Of a stretch of DNA of 64,000 bases, positions 35,073-43,211 are shown one piece after another (the stretch's first letter is position 1; each line of letters begins with the position of its first letter). Source of the DNA: Clostridiales bacterium (lineage in GTDB: Bacteria > Bacillota > Clostridia > Christensenellales > Aristaeellaceae); assembly GCA_012523405.1 (NCBI GenBank), contig JAAYIN010000037.1:1-64000 (forward strand), read 5' to 3'. A program made the translations under genes and the position numbers. The notes under the pieces are model-generated. The model was not told the DNA's origin. It made no database searches and worked only from the letters and a program-made list of their open reading frames with translations.

Positions 35073-36140
35073 TTATAGGATGATGAGTTCACGCGTAGGC
35101 AATGTCAGCACTTCGCATCCGTCCTCTGTGACCGATACGGAATTCTCAATGCGAACACCGCCAATCCCGGGCAGGTAAATGCCGGGTTCTACAGTCATGA
35201 TCTGTCCAGCAACGAGCGTATCGTTACATGCTTGGCTAAAGCGCGGATTTTCATGGATATCAATGCCTACACTATGCCCAAGTCCATGACCAAAGCGGCC
35301 TTCGTAGCCCTTGCCATAGATATAGTCACGCGCAATGGAATCAATAGCGCGGCAGTTCTTTCCTGCCATGACCGCATCCTGAGCCATTTTCTGTGCTTCA
35401 AGAACGATTTGATACACTTTCTTCATCTCAGCACTCGGCTCGCCAACAGCGACCGTACGAGTCATATCCGCACAATAACCACCGTATAGTGCACCAAAGT
35501 CCATAGTAATCATGTCACCGCGGCGAATTTTGTATTCGCTGGGCACTGCATGCGGCAAAGAGCCGTTTGCGCCCGCAGCAACGATGGTCGAAAAGGAACA
35601 TGCACTTGCGCCATGGCGCATCATGTCAAAATTAAGTGTGAGCGCAATTTCCTTTTCTGTCACGCCTTCTTTGATGACAGAGAGTACGCGTTCAAATGCG
35701 TCGCCAGTGATCTTGCAAGCTTGGCGGATGAGCGATAATTCATGCTCGTCCTTCACCTCACGCAGTTTTTCAACAATATGGCCAAGGTTCTTCCACTCCA
35801 CTGCCGGCACAGCCTTGCAGCAAGCCTCAAAAGCGCTCACCGTCAGATAATCGCTTTCATAATAAAGCGTCTCAATGTCTTCCTTGGCGCAAATACCGGC
35901 TACAATATTCTCGTGGGATTTTCCCTTGTCCGTCATGCAGACAGAGAAACCCTTCCCCTCATTTTCCGCCTGCTCTGTATAGCGGAAATCAGTGACAATA
36001 GCGCAGGATTTGCTTGATACATAGACAAGCCCTTCTCCTGTGTAACCTGCGATATAGAACATATTGCTGGGGTTATACAAAAGCACGCCTTCGTGCTCCG
36101 ACAGCTGCATTGCTTCTATCAGTTTTTTTGCTCTTTCCAT
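35073..36140 (-). CDS. Xaa-Pro aminopeptidase/dipeptidase (M24B)
   Basis: The 355-aa metallopeptidase removes N-terminal residues before proline. It has a creatinase-like N domain (1-125) and a pita-bread catalytic domain with metal ligands in M-D-F-G-A-L-Y-G-G-Y-C-A-D-M-T-R, G-H-G-L-G-H-S-V-G-I-D-I-H, V-E-P-G-I-Y and G-G-V-R-I-E-N. Pairing with efp is widespread in Firmicutes (yqhT-efp). It leads the efp transcript. Confidence 0.93.
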   Translation of the reverse strand: MERAKKLIEAMQLSEHEGVLLYNPSNMFYIAGYTGEGLVYVSSKSCAIVTDFRYTEQAENEGKGFSVCMTDKGKSHENIVAGICAKEDIETLYYESDYLTVSAFEACCKAVPAVEWKNLGHIVEKLREVKDEHELSLIRQACKITGDAFERVLSVIKEGVTEKEIALTLNFDMMRHGASACSFSTIVAAGANGSLPHAVPSEYKIRRGDMITMDFGALYGGYCADMTRTVAVGEPSAEMKKVYQIVLEAQKMAQDAVMAGKNCRAIDSIARDYIYGKGYEGRFGHGLGHSVGIDIHENPRFSQACNDTLVAGQIMTVEPGIYLPGIGGVRIENSVSVTEDGCEVLTLPTRELIIL

Positions 36141-36196
36141 CAGTGCTTCTCCTCACAAACGGCCAAGCCGCTAGTATTGGCACAAAGCCATTTTTT

Positions 36197-36202
36197 ATTG
36201 TA
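36197..36202 (-). promoter_or_regulatory. Extended -10 promoter of pepP-efp
   Basis: On the minus strand TGGTACAAT gives a TG-extended -10 about 57 bp before the start codon. The -35 region is poor, so this is tentative. Confidence 0.45.
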
Positions 36203-36303
36203 CCATAAACAATTTGAACGCGCCACATTTTTTTGTCATTGTTCTGACATTTTCAGCAATTTCATGTGAAGAATACCAGTCTATGAAGGGCTTTTCAGGC
36301 GTT

Positions 36304-37398
36304 TTAGTCCCACTGTATGCTTTTTTGCTTCGCGCCAAGTCCTTCCTGATAGGGCAGTATTTCAGCTGATGAAGTGCTTTGAATCTCCTCGATTACCAAT
36401 TCTGCCTCAGTACCAGTGAGCAGCGTTGGCTGAAAATCATTTCGGCCGCGCTGTGTACTTTGCGTAATCGGATGAAGTGTCCATGAGAGCTCCTTCAATC
36501 CGCCATCCGCAAAATGAAACGATGCACCCAGCAGAAGCGCATGATAATCCTTGGGGTTGGTATTCCCGCCAAAGCAGCAGTTGCCGAGGCTGTAGATGAT
36601 CGGCACACCATCGATCACATCAATGTCCTGCACCACATGCGGATGATGCCCCACGACAAGCGATGCACCTGCATTGACTGCCGCCTTCGCAATCCGCTCC
36701 TGACTATCCATATGAATCCGCTCATATTCCTCGCCCGCATGCATCGTATGAACAATTGCGCTGCATCCAAGGGAATAAAGAAGCTGTATCTGCTCCCTTA
36801 GTTTCTCCTCATCAGCCTGCCACAGACTAGCCGTCAGACCAATCCTGACCCCATCCTTTTCAAAGATGCAGAGCGTGTCTTCATATACATAGGCAATGCC
36901 CGCGCTATCAAGTGCCGCTACCGTATCCCTATATCCGCGCTCCGAGTAGTCCATGATATGGTTGTTTGCCAGATTCACGCATTCAACGCTGCCATCCGTT
37001 AGCACATCCGCGTAGGATGGATCACCGATATAGTTATACTTCTTTTTGACCTTATCCTCTGTGCTTGCGGAGAGCACGCCCTCCAAATTCACAACCGTGA
37101 GATCATCATTTGCAAAAAGGGACTGCACATTCGCAAAGGGGTAAGCTGTTCCGTTTTCTTCAACGATTGACCGAAACGAATGTCTGGATGATTGTATCGC
37201 CGTCTCGCCGCCAAACGTGCAGTCTCCCGCAAACGTCATGGCAATCGTATTTTCGCCGCTCGCAACCGCGTCCGCTGTCTCCGCCAATTCATCAGGAGGG
37301 TGACCCGAATCAAATACATATAGTCTGCCCTGTGCAGACGCGCTGCTCATTCCCATCAAAAACAGGAGTGCGCAAATCAAAATGATTGTTTTTCTCAT
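36304..37398 (-). CDS. CapA-family secreted protein, second paralogue
   Basis: From ATG 37398 the protein has 364 aa: signal peptide (about 1-21, L-F-L-M-G-M-S-S-A-S-A), a short spacer, then the PGA_cap fold with F-A-G-D-C-T-F-G-G-E, V-V-N-L-E-G-V, N-N-H-I-M-D-Y, M-H-A-G-E-E-Y and G-H-H-P-H-V-V-Q-D. It shares these blocks with the protein at 8190-9203 but is longer at the N-terminus. No poly-gamma-glutamate synthase genes are near. The ribosome site AAGGAGG is 14 nt before this ATG and 3 nt before an earlier ATG that opens a four-codon frame ending in an ATGA overlap, so initiation may be coupled. Confidence 0.8.
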   Translation of the reverse strand: MRKTIILICALLFLMGMSSASAQGRLYVFDSGHPPDELAETADAVASGENTIAMTFAGDCTFGGETAIQSSRHSFRSIVEENGTAYPFANVQSLFANDDLTVVNLEGVLSASTEDKVKKKYNYIGDPSYADVLTDGSVECVNLANNHIMDYSERGYRDTVAALDSAGIAYVYEDTLCIFEKDGVRIGLTASLWQADEEKLREQIQLLYSLGCSAIVHTMHAGEEYERIHMDSQERIAKAAVNAGASLVVGHHPHVVQDIDVIDGVPIIYSLGNCCFGGNTNPKDYHALLLGASFHFADGGLKELSWTLHPITQSTQRGRNDFQPTLLTGTEAELVIEEIQSTSSAEILPYQEGLGAKQKSIQWD

Positions 37399-37472
37399 AC
37401 GGCTCGCATTCGCCTCCTTTTTTTCTGCTTTCTGTGTTTCCAGTATACCACACCCCTTCTTTTTTCGATATG

Positions 37473-37509
37473 AAAAAGAGCTTTGAAGCAATTTTTGTTG
37501 CATTCAAAG
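37473..37509 (-). terminator. Intrinsic terminator after noc-like gene
   Basis: CTTTGAAGCAA pairs (one bulge) with TTGCATTCAAAG. On the minus strand C-T-C-T5 follows. It lies 22 nt past the stop at 37532. Confidence 0.75.
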
Positions 37510-37531
37510 CCCTTTTTGATATTCAAGCCCT

Positions 37532-38299
37532 TTATTCTTGTTTCGATTGTGCAAACAGCGGTACCGTTACCCGAACCTCCGCCACTCGCTTGCCTATATT
37601 CACCTGCATGCTCGCATCCAGTCCCGCATCACACATTTGATCTACAATCCCGCGGATGGCATTGAGATACAGCCGGTAATCCCGCATCAGTGGTTTCATT
37701 TTCCTTCCGCCTGCCATTGGAATGGGCATGCGCGAGAGCACATCGTCAATCAGTTGCTCCGTTTCCTTCACACTTAATCCTCCCTCAGCTACATGCCGAA
37801 GGACTCGCACTCTACCCTGCAACCCCGGCACGCGCAAAAGCTCCTGTGCATACCGTTCGCACAGACCATGCTTTAGCAAAAGTACTCGCACCTCTTGCCC
37901 AAGATTCAAAAGGCGCAATTTCTTGCGTACCGTACTAACAGAGCGACCAATACGCGTGGATAATTCCTGCGCTGTTAAGCCTGAACTCATGAGGCTTCGA
38001 TATTCATCCGCTTCGTTTAAATAATGTATACTGCCGCTAACGAGCTTGTCCAGCAGTTTAGAAACGCGTTCGTCCAAACAATCCGTAGGACTGAGCACAG
38101 CATCTACGCAGCCTTGCCCCTCCGCTTTGAGACGATTAAGCCTCTCACGGCCAGAAAGCAATATGTACTTTCCGTCCCCGCGTGCAGCAATGGTCACCTC
38201 TGCGCCATCTTCCTCCACCGTCCAAAGCGCATCAAACTCGTGAGTGTCCACAATGTCCTTAATCGGCACCCAACAGACTTGATTCACTGCCGCTTGCAT
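37532..38299 (-). CDS. ParB/Noc-like nucleoid protein
   Basis: The 255-aa protein follows the ParB layout: an N-terminal ParB/sulfiredoxin-like domain (about 8-95) with L-L-S-G-R-E-R-L-N-R-L-K in place of the usual G-x-R-R-x-x-A box, a helix-turn-helix (about 105-140, L-T-A-Q-E-L-S-T-R-I-G-R-S-V-S-T-V-R-K-K-L) and a C-terminal region. Noc/ParB proteins bind DNA as CTP-dependent clamps. The rsmG neighbour matches the rsmG-noc order near the origin in Firmicutes. Unusually, parA/soj and a second parB are absent, and the nucleotide box is degenerate, so the call is a family-level one. Confidence 0.72.
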   Translation of the reverse strand: MQAAVNQVCWVPIKDIVDTHEFDALWTVEEDGAEVTIAARGDGKYILLSGRERLNRLKAEGQGCVDAVLSPTDCLDERVSKLLDKLVSGSIHYLNEADEYRSLMSSGLTAQELSTRIGRSVSTVRKKLRLLNLGQEVRVLLLKHGLCERYAQELLRVPGLQGRVRVLRHVAEGGLSVKETEQLIDDVLSRMPIPMAGGRKMKPLMRDYRLYLNAIRGIVDQMCDAGLDASMQVNIGKRVAEVRVTVPLFAQSKQE

Positions 38300-38458
38300 G
38301 TGCCCACCTTCTTCATCAGAATTGAACGCGCCCGAGTGCCCCGTCTGCCCTCCCCCTTGACATTCAGAGCCCTTCGGGCGCGCTCTTACTCACTTGTTTC
38401 CTCATTCAAACCCTTATTCCTTCTAGCTTTGCCGCTCTTTCGTCCGCCAAAAAACGAC

Positions 38459-38485
38459 GAGCGCACCATCTCAAATGGTGCGCTC
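38459..38485 (-). terminator. Intrinsic terminator after rsmG
   Basis: GAGCGCACCAT and ATGGTGCGCTC pair perfectly over 11 bp with a 5-nt loop. On the minus strand GTCG-T6 follows. It separates rsmG from the noc-like gene. Confidence 0.82.
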
Positions 38486-38503
38486 CCTGTCATATTCACT
38501 CGA

Positions 38504-39259
38504 TTATTTGATTGCTTTGTCAAAACCGCCTAGCGGCTTGCGCGACGGCGTGCCTGCTTTTCGCGGATACTGTCGAACGGTTTCTTGTATCTTTTCCGAA
38601 AGAAGGACACAATGCTGCCAATCTGGCTGGGACGGGATCGGAATAGGAATACCGTTCACTTCTCCTCCGCCGACCAATTGTGCTGCTTTTTGCCCCGCTT
38701 CAAGCTCGGTATCGGCCGATGGTCCTTTGTAGCAGATCATTTTGCCGCCCACCTTGGCAAAGGGAAGCAGCAATTCACACAGCACAGGCAATGGCGCCAC
38801 TGCCCTAGCAAGTGCAATATCAAATGCTTCGCGGTAATTGGCGTCTCGCCCGCCGTCCTCCGCACGCGCATGCACAAGGCTCACATTCGTCAGTTCAAGC
38901 GCTTCCACCACTGCCGATAAAAACCCAATTCTCTTTTGAAGCGAATCCAGCAGCGTCACCTGAAGATCAGGTCTTGCAATCGCAAGCGGGAGCCCCGGAA
39001 ATCCCGCGCCGCTTCCCACATCAATCACCGAGGCGCTGATCGGGAAAAGCCCATCCACTAAAAGAGGTGCGAGCGAGTCCATATAATGGCGATCAATCGA
39101 TGTTTCAAAATCCGTATCGCCTGTGAGGTTCATACGCTCATTCCACTCTGTGAGCAGCTCATGATACCGCGCAATCCGCCCAGCCGTGCGCTCATCATAT
39201 CCAATGGCTAACGCCTGTAGGCTTGCTTCTATCCTTACTTCCCAATCTGCCCTATTCAT
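38504..39259 (-). CDS. rsmG: 16S rRNA (guanine-527-N7)-methyltransferase
   Basis: RsmG (GidB) methylates G527. The 251-aa protein has W-N-E-R-M-N-L-T, R-H-Y-M-D-S-L and the SAM loop V-I-D-V-G-S-G-A-G-F-P-G-L-P-L-A-I near 80-95, then L-L-D-S-L-Q-K-R and A-R-A-V-A. The ATG at 39259 overlaps the ydcF-like stop (ATGA), which fixes the start. The in-frame reading to 39301 would add 14 residues without a ribosome site. The C-terminus carries a basic extension after the usual end. Confidence 0.94.
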   Translation of the reverse strand: MNRADWEVRIEASLQALAIGYDERTAGRIARYHELLTEWNERMNLTGDTDFETSIDRHYMDSLAPLLVDGLFPISASVIDVGSGAGFPGLPLAIARPDLQVTLLDSLQKRIGFLSAVVEALELTNVSLVHARAEDGGRDANYREAFDIALARAVAPLPVLCELLLPFAKVGGKMICYKGPSADTELEAGQKAAQLVGGGEVNGIPIPIPSQPDWQHCVLLSEKIQETVRQYPRKAGTPSRKPLGGFDKAIK

Positions 39260-39912
39260 AGCGGCAACCCCAGATACTTGATTCCCCAATACTTCACCCA
39301 TGATAACGCCTCACGCATATGATTTCTCAGCCAAAAATTCCATTCAGGGCGACATAGGCTGCCAGCGCCCTGCGCGATAATCCCCTCATCGCGAGCAATC
39401 CAAAGCGCACGCGGCAGATGATAATCGCTGGTGATGATCATGGGATTTGTGCAGCCTAGATCCTGCAGTATCTCCCATGAAAACCTGAGGTTTTCCTTTG
39501 TATCCTTGCTTTGATTCTCGGATATAATATCGTTTTGGGGATAGCCGCGAGATAGGAGTACCTCACGCATCACATCGCCCTCCGCCGCAGGTTCTTTCCC
39601 GCCTTGACCGCCTGCCACAACCACGTAGCAAGGATTCTTATCATAGTACTCCATCGCTTTATCAAGCCGCCTGCCAAGCTCCACCGATGGCTCGCCTGAT
39701 GGCAGCACCTGCGCGCCAAGCACAATCATGCAGTCATATCCAGCAGGCTCGGGCACATTGATTTCCCAGTAGTACACCAAGCCAATGAGCGTACCGTAGC
39801 ATAGGATACCAAAGACGCACAAGCATAGCATCACCATCAGCACCCTCCTTGCTACACTCCGCTTCTTATTCTTCCCCTGAGGGTTTGGGTTGTTTTTTAT
39901 CTTGTCGCTCAT
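39256..39912 (-). CDS. YdcF/SanA-family (DUF218) membrane protein
   Basis: The 218-aa protein has a basic N-terminus, a membrane helix (about 25-48) and a DUF218 domain with I-V-L-G-A-Q-V near 64, V-V-A-G-G-Q-G-G near 97, E-N-Q-S-K-D-T-K-E-N and T-S-D-Y-H-L-P-R-A. Family members act at the cell envelope (SanA, ElyC) but their reaction is poorly known. It overlaps the radC end by 47 nt and the rsmG start by 4 nt. Confidence 0.85.
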   Translation of the reverse strand: MSDKIKNNPNPQGKNKKRSVARRVLMVMLCLCVFGILCYGTLIGLVYYWEINVPEPAGYDCMIVLGAQVLPSGEPSVELGRRLDKAMEYYDKNPCYVVVAGGQGGKEPAAEGDVMREVLLSRGYPQNDIISENQSKDTKENLRFSWEILQDLGCTNPMIITSDYHLPRALWIARDEGIIAQGAGSLCRPEWNFWLRNHMREALSWVKYWGIKYLGLPL

Positions 39913-40696
39913 TATTCATTGTCTTCTTTCCCTGCATCTTTTGCAGCTGGCTGCGAATCAGCACTTCACCTGCTGAATCTGCCACCTTGGTCAGAATGCC
40001 GCTGCCGTATGGTGATTGCTCGATCAGTCCGCACCCCACCATGCTCAGCGCTTTATTCCCCGCTACTATAATGTGATCTGCCATGATCACTTCAATACTC
40101 ATCAGCAAGTTTGAAAGCTGCCTGGTGGTGTCCAGATCACTATGTGAAGGGATGACTGAACCTGCGGGATGGTTGTGGCAAAGCAGTACGGAATGCGCAT
40201 TGTGCTTTAGTACCTCATTGGCAACAAGGCGAGGATACGCCTGCACTTCATTGATTGATCCACGGGATATCAGCGCATTATGAATGACCTGCATCTGTCC
40301 ATTGAGGCAGATCGCATAAAAATGTTCTTGTTTCAAACCGCTCAGCAAATTGATGCAGTATCGCTCTGCTGTTTCGCGATTGGACATCTGCACCTTGTCG
40401 CCCGAACGACTGAGTTCCATCCTTTTGGCAACCTGAGAAAACAGGCTCAGCAGCGACGCTGCGTATTCTCCAACGCCGTCCACTTTTCGAAGTTCGCTTG
40501 CATCCGCTTCAAATACTGCGTGTAAACTGCCAAAATGATTCAAAATCGAGTGAGCCAATGGGTTGACGTTCCTCTGTGGAATCGCATAAAACAAAATCAG
40601 CTCCAGCACCTCATGAGCTGCAAAGCCGTCTAGACCTTCCTTGCCAAAGCGTTCCCGCATCCGTTGTCTATGTCCGCTATGTTCGCCAGCCATCAT
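39866..40696 (-). CDS. radC: RadC-family JAMM-domain protein
   Basis: The 276-aa protein has an N-terminal helix-hairpin-helix-like region (V-D-G-V-G-E-Y-A-A near 71-79) and the C-terminal MPN/JAB domain with the metal motif H-N-H-P-A-G-S-x8-D (about residues 172-186). Despite the name, a DNA-repair role is not established. The C-terminal 20 residues are Lys/Gln-rich and are encoded over the start of the ydcF-like gene. Confidence 0.92.
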   Translation of the reverse strand: MMAGEHSGHRQRMRERFGKEGLDGFAAHEVLELILFYAIPQRNVNPLAHSILNHFGSLHAVFEADASELRKVDGVGEYAASLLSLFSQVAKRMELSRSGDKVQMSNRETAERYCINLLSGLKQEHFYAICLNGQMQVIHNALISRGSINEVQAYPRLVANEVLKHNAHSVLLCHNHPAGSVIPSHSDLDTTRQLSNLLMSIEVIMADHIIVAGNKALSMVGCGLIEQSPYGSGILTKVADSAGEVLIRSQLQKMQGKKTMNNERQDKKQPKPSGEE

Positions 40697-40730
40697 GCAG
40701 CCCTCGTTTCGGATCGATTAGTGATGTGAT

Positions 40731-40760
40731 AGTATAGCATAAAATGACGAGGAAGTTCAA
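40731..40760 (-). promoter_or_regulatory. Promoter of radC-ydcF-rsmG
   Basis: On the minus strand TTGAAC (40760-40755) and TATACT (40736-40731) are 18 bp apart, about 35 bp before the radC start. Confidence 0.7.
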
Positions 40761-40896
40761 ATAATGGGAACATGCTATGTGAACAAGACGTAACAATTTT
40801 GCCGCCTCAACCTTCCAAAAATGCAATTTCTTGTTTGATCACCTCGTTATATAGATGACGCCACTTTCTTCTTTTGAAAAACACTCGCTTAAGGGG

Positions 40897-40925
40897 TTTA
40901 AACCCTGCATTTTCTGTAGTATAAT
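40897..40925 (+). promoter_or_regulatory. Promoter of the cdaA operon
   Basis: TTTAAA (40897-40902), a 17-bp spacer and a perfect TATAAT (40920-40925), 53 bp before cdaA. Confidence 0.75.
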
Positions 40926-40978
40926 AGAAAGTGGATTGTTAAATAAATTTCGTTGTCGTAATGGCAGGGAGGGAACGC

Positions 40979-41842
40979 ATGCAGACTTTATGGGTACAGA
41001 TCAAGTCCGTTTTGTGGAATGTGTTCAATCGTCCCACCATCGCCGATGTTTTGGATATCTTCATCGTCGCTTTTTTGTTATACGAACTGCTGATGCTAAC
41101 AAAAGAAACACGTGCAAGCGCGGTCCTCAAGGGCCTTGCTATGCTTGTGCTTGCGAGCTGGGTGAGCGATCTCCTTGGACTGACGGCACTCAACTGGGTG
41201 CTGCTCAATGTCGTGAACAACGGTGCGGTGGTCATAGTCATCCTTTTCCAACCCGAGCTGAGAAAGGCATTGGAGCAGATCGGCCGCGGTACAATCCGAG
41301 GCAGTTCCCGCCTTACCGATACTCAGCAAAGCGGGCATCTGGTCAGGGAGCTAACCAATTGTCTGGTGAATCTGAGCCGCCGCCGCGTTGGCGCACTGAT
41401 CGTTATCGAGCAGCGCATCGGACTAAAGGACATCATTGAGACAGGCACAGCGCTAGATTCTCAAATCTCATCGGCTTTGCTGGAGAACATATTCGAACCG
41501 AATACACCGCTCCATGATGGTGCTGTCGTACTGCGCAGCGATCGCATCATGGCTGCTGCATGTATATTAACCCTAAGTGAAGGCAAGGAAATCAGCAGAG
41601 AGCTAGGCACGCGTCATCGCGCAGCGCTTGGCATTACCGAGAGCACGGATGCCATCACGCTCATCGTGAGCGAGGAAACAGGCATTATCTCCCTTGCAAA
41701 GAACGGTCGCCTGACAAGGCATTTGGACCGCGCAGCGCTTGAGGAACTGCTCACATCAATTTATTATCAAAAAGACACCGGCCTTATCGTCACATTGCGT
41801 GATAAGCTAAAATGGCGTAAGGAGGTACGCAATGAACGCTGA
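40979..41842 (+). CDS. cdaA: Diadenylate cyclase CdaA
   Basis: CdaA makes c-di-AMP from two ATP. The 287-aa protein has three N-terminal membrane helices (about 20-40, 45-65, 70-90) and a DAC domain with D-G-A (180-182) and R-H-R (212-214), both intact. The start at 40979 has GGGAGGG a few bases upstream. cdaR overlaps its end by 11 nt. c-di-AMP controls K+ and osmolyte balance and cell-wall homeostasis in Firmicutes. Confidence 0.96.
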   Translation: MQTLWVQIKSVLWNVFNRPTIADVLDIFIVAFLLYELLMLTKETRASAVLKGLAMLVLASWVSDLLGLTALNWVLLNVVNNGAVVIVILFQPELRKALEQIGRGTIRGSSRLTDTQQSGHLVRELTNCLVNLSRRRVGALIVIEQRIGLKDIIETGTALDSQISSALLENIFEPNTPLHDGAVVLRSDRIMAAACILTLSEGKEISRELGTRHRAALGITESTDAITLIVSEETGIISLAKNGRLTRHLDRAALEELLTSIYYQKDTGLIVTLRDKLKWRKEVRNER

Positions 41843-43187
41843 ACCTAACAAATCTCCGCAGCATACCCCAAACAATAGCCCCAGCTTTAGAGCTGCGCTA
41901 AAGTCACTGCTACAAGACATTAGGCGCACCATACGCCATAACTGGCTGTGGAAGCTGCTGGCGCTCTTTCTTGCCGTTTGCCTCTGGGCAGGCTTGATCA
42001 CGCAAGATCCGACGCTCACCCGCGAGCGCACTTTTTCGGACGTAGCCGTCAATATCTCAGGAGCGGATTCCCTTCGGCGCAATGGTATGATCGTACTGAA
42101 CGGTCTTGAGGCAGACACCCTAACCGCGAAACTTCGCGTCGATGTACCGCAGCGAGAGTACAATACCGCCACCGCAAGCAATTACAATCCTCGCGTCGAT
42201 TTAAGCCGCATCACTGAAACAGGTACGCAAACGCTGAAAATCCTCAGCACCGCCACGACCACATATGGAATCGTCGACTCCATTTCGCCCGAAAGCATCG
42301 AGGTTTATGTAGACAACTACGTCACCAACTACCGCGTACCCGTCAGCATCAATCAAGTCGGCAATTACCCCACAGGCTTTTACGCCTCTTCACCATCGCT
42401 AAACCCGTCCATCGTCGCCGTAAGCGGACCCGAAAGCCTTGTGACACAAATCGCTCGTATCTATGTCGATTTTGATGTGTCCTTGCTGGATGCCGCCGCA
42501 GGCACTACGCGCTCCGCGCTCCCCATTCATTTTGCCGATCAATCAGGAAACGCGATTGAAAGCGATCTGCTTGAGGTCACAAGCTCCGACGTTCTGCTGC
42601 GCACCATTATCGTTGAGCAGCAGCTATATGACACAAAGACCATTTCAGTAGCCAACCTCGCTTTAACACAGGGTGCACCAGCCCTTGGCTATGAACTCAA
42701 GAGCGTCACCGCATCGCCAAGCACATTGCTTGCCGCGGGCGATGCAAGCAAGCTCGGTCTGCTTGATACGCTGTTCATAGATTCGCCTATCAATATAGCC
42801 GATCGCACGCAGTCCTTCTCCGTTGAAGTAAAGCTCCGCAAGCCATCCGATTTGGTTTATCTCAGTTCGGATTCCGTGACGCTTTACTGCGAGATCACGC
42901 CTGTGATTGTTACGCGCACCTTTGACAAGGTAAAAATACGAGTGCGCGGCACCGAGCAAGGACAAGGCTTCTCTCTCAATGAAAGCACGGCATCCGTCGC
43001 CATCACCGGTCCGCAGCTGATCGTTGAGGACATAGATAGCTCTGCGATCACTGGCTACGTGGATGCAAGCATGCTCACATCAAATGAGGGTGAGCTTCCC
43101 ATTTTACTTACCATCGATGACATCGATTTGAGCAATCTCAGCTACGCTGTAAGCCCAAGCAATGTCTTCGTCTCCTCCACTAACTAA
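41832..43187 (+). CDS. cdaR: CdaA regulator (YbbR-domain protein)
   Basis: The 451-aa protein has a cytoplasmic N-terminus, one membrane helix (about 37-55, L-W-K-L-L-A-L-F-L-A-V-C-L-W-A-G-L) and about four YbbR repeats on the outside. Repeats show the pattern V-x-V-x-G-x-x-x-x-V/I (for example V-A-V-S-G-P-E-S-L-V, V-A-I-T-G-P-Q-L-I-V). CdaR modulates CdaA. glmM, the usual third gene of this operon, is missing here. Confidence 0.92.
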   Translation: MNAEPNKSPQHTPNNSPSFRAALKSLLQDIRRTIRHNWLWKLLALFLAVCLWAGLITQDPTLTRERTFSDVAVNISGADSLRRNGMIVLNGLEADTLTAKLRVDVPQREYNTATASNYNPRVDLSRITETGTQTLKILSTATTTYGIVDSISPESIEVYVDNYVTNYRVPVSINQVGNYPTGFYASSPSLNPSIVAVSGPESLVTQIARIYVDFDVSLLDAAAGTTRSALPIHFADQSGNAIESDLLEVTSSDVLLRTIIVEQQLYDTKTISVANLALTQGAPALGYELKSVTASPSTLLAAGDASKLGLLDTLFIDSPINIADRTQSFSVEVKLRKPSDLVYLSSDSVTLYCEITPVIVTRTFDKVKIRVRGTEQGQGFSLNESTASVAITGPQLIVEDIDSSAITGYVDASMLTSNEGELPILLTIDDIDLSNLSYAVSPSNVFVSSTN

Positions 43188-43211
43188 TGTTGAAAACGAA
43201 AGGGTTTTTGA

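Noticed and set aside
37532-40696. Chromosome origin or parS cluster near the noc-like and rsmG genes
   Set aside because: No dnaA, parA, mnmG or rpmH nearby, and I saw no parS-like TGTTTCACGTGAAACA site by eye; gene order alone is not enough.
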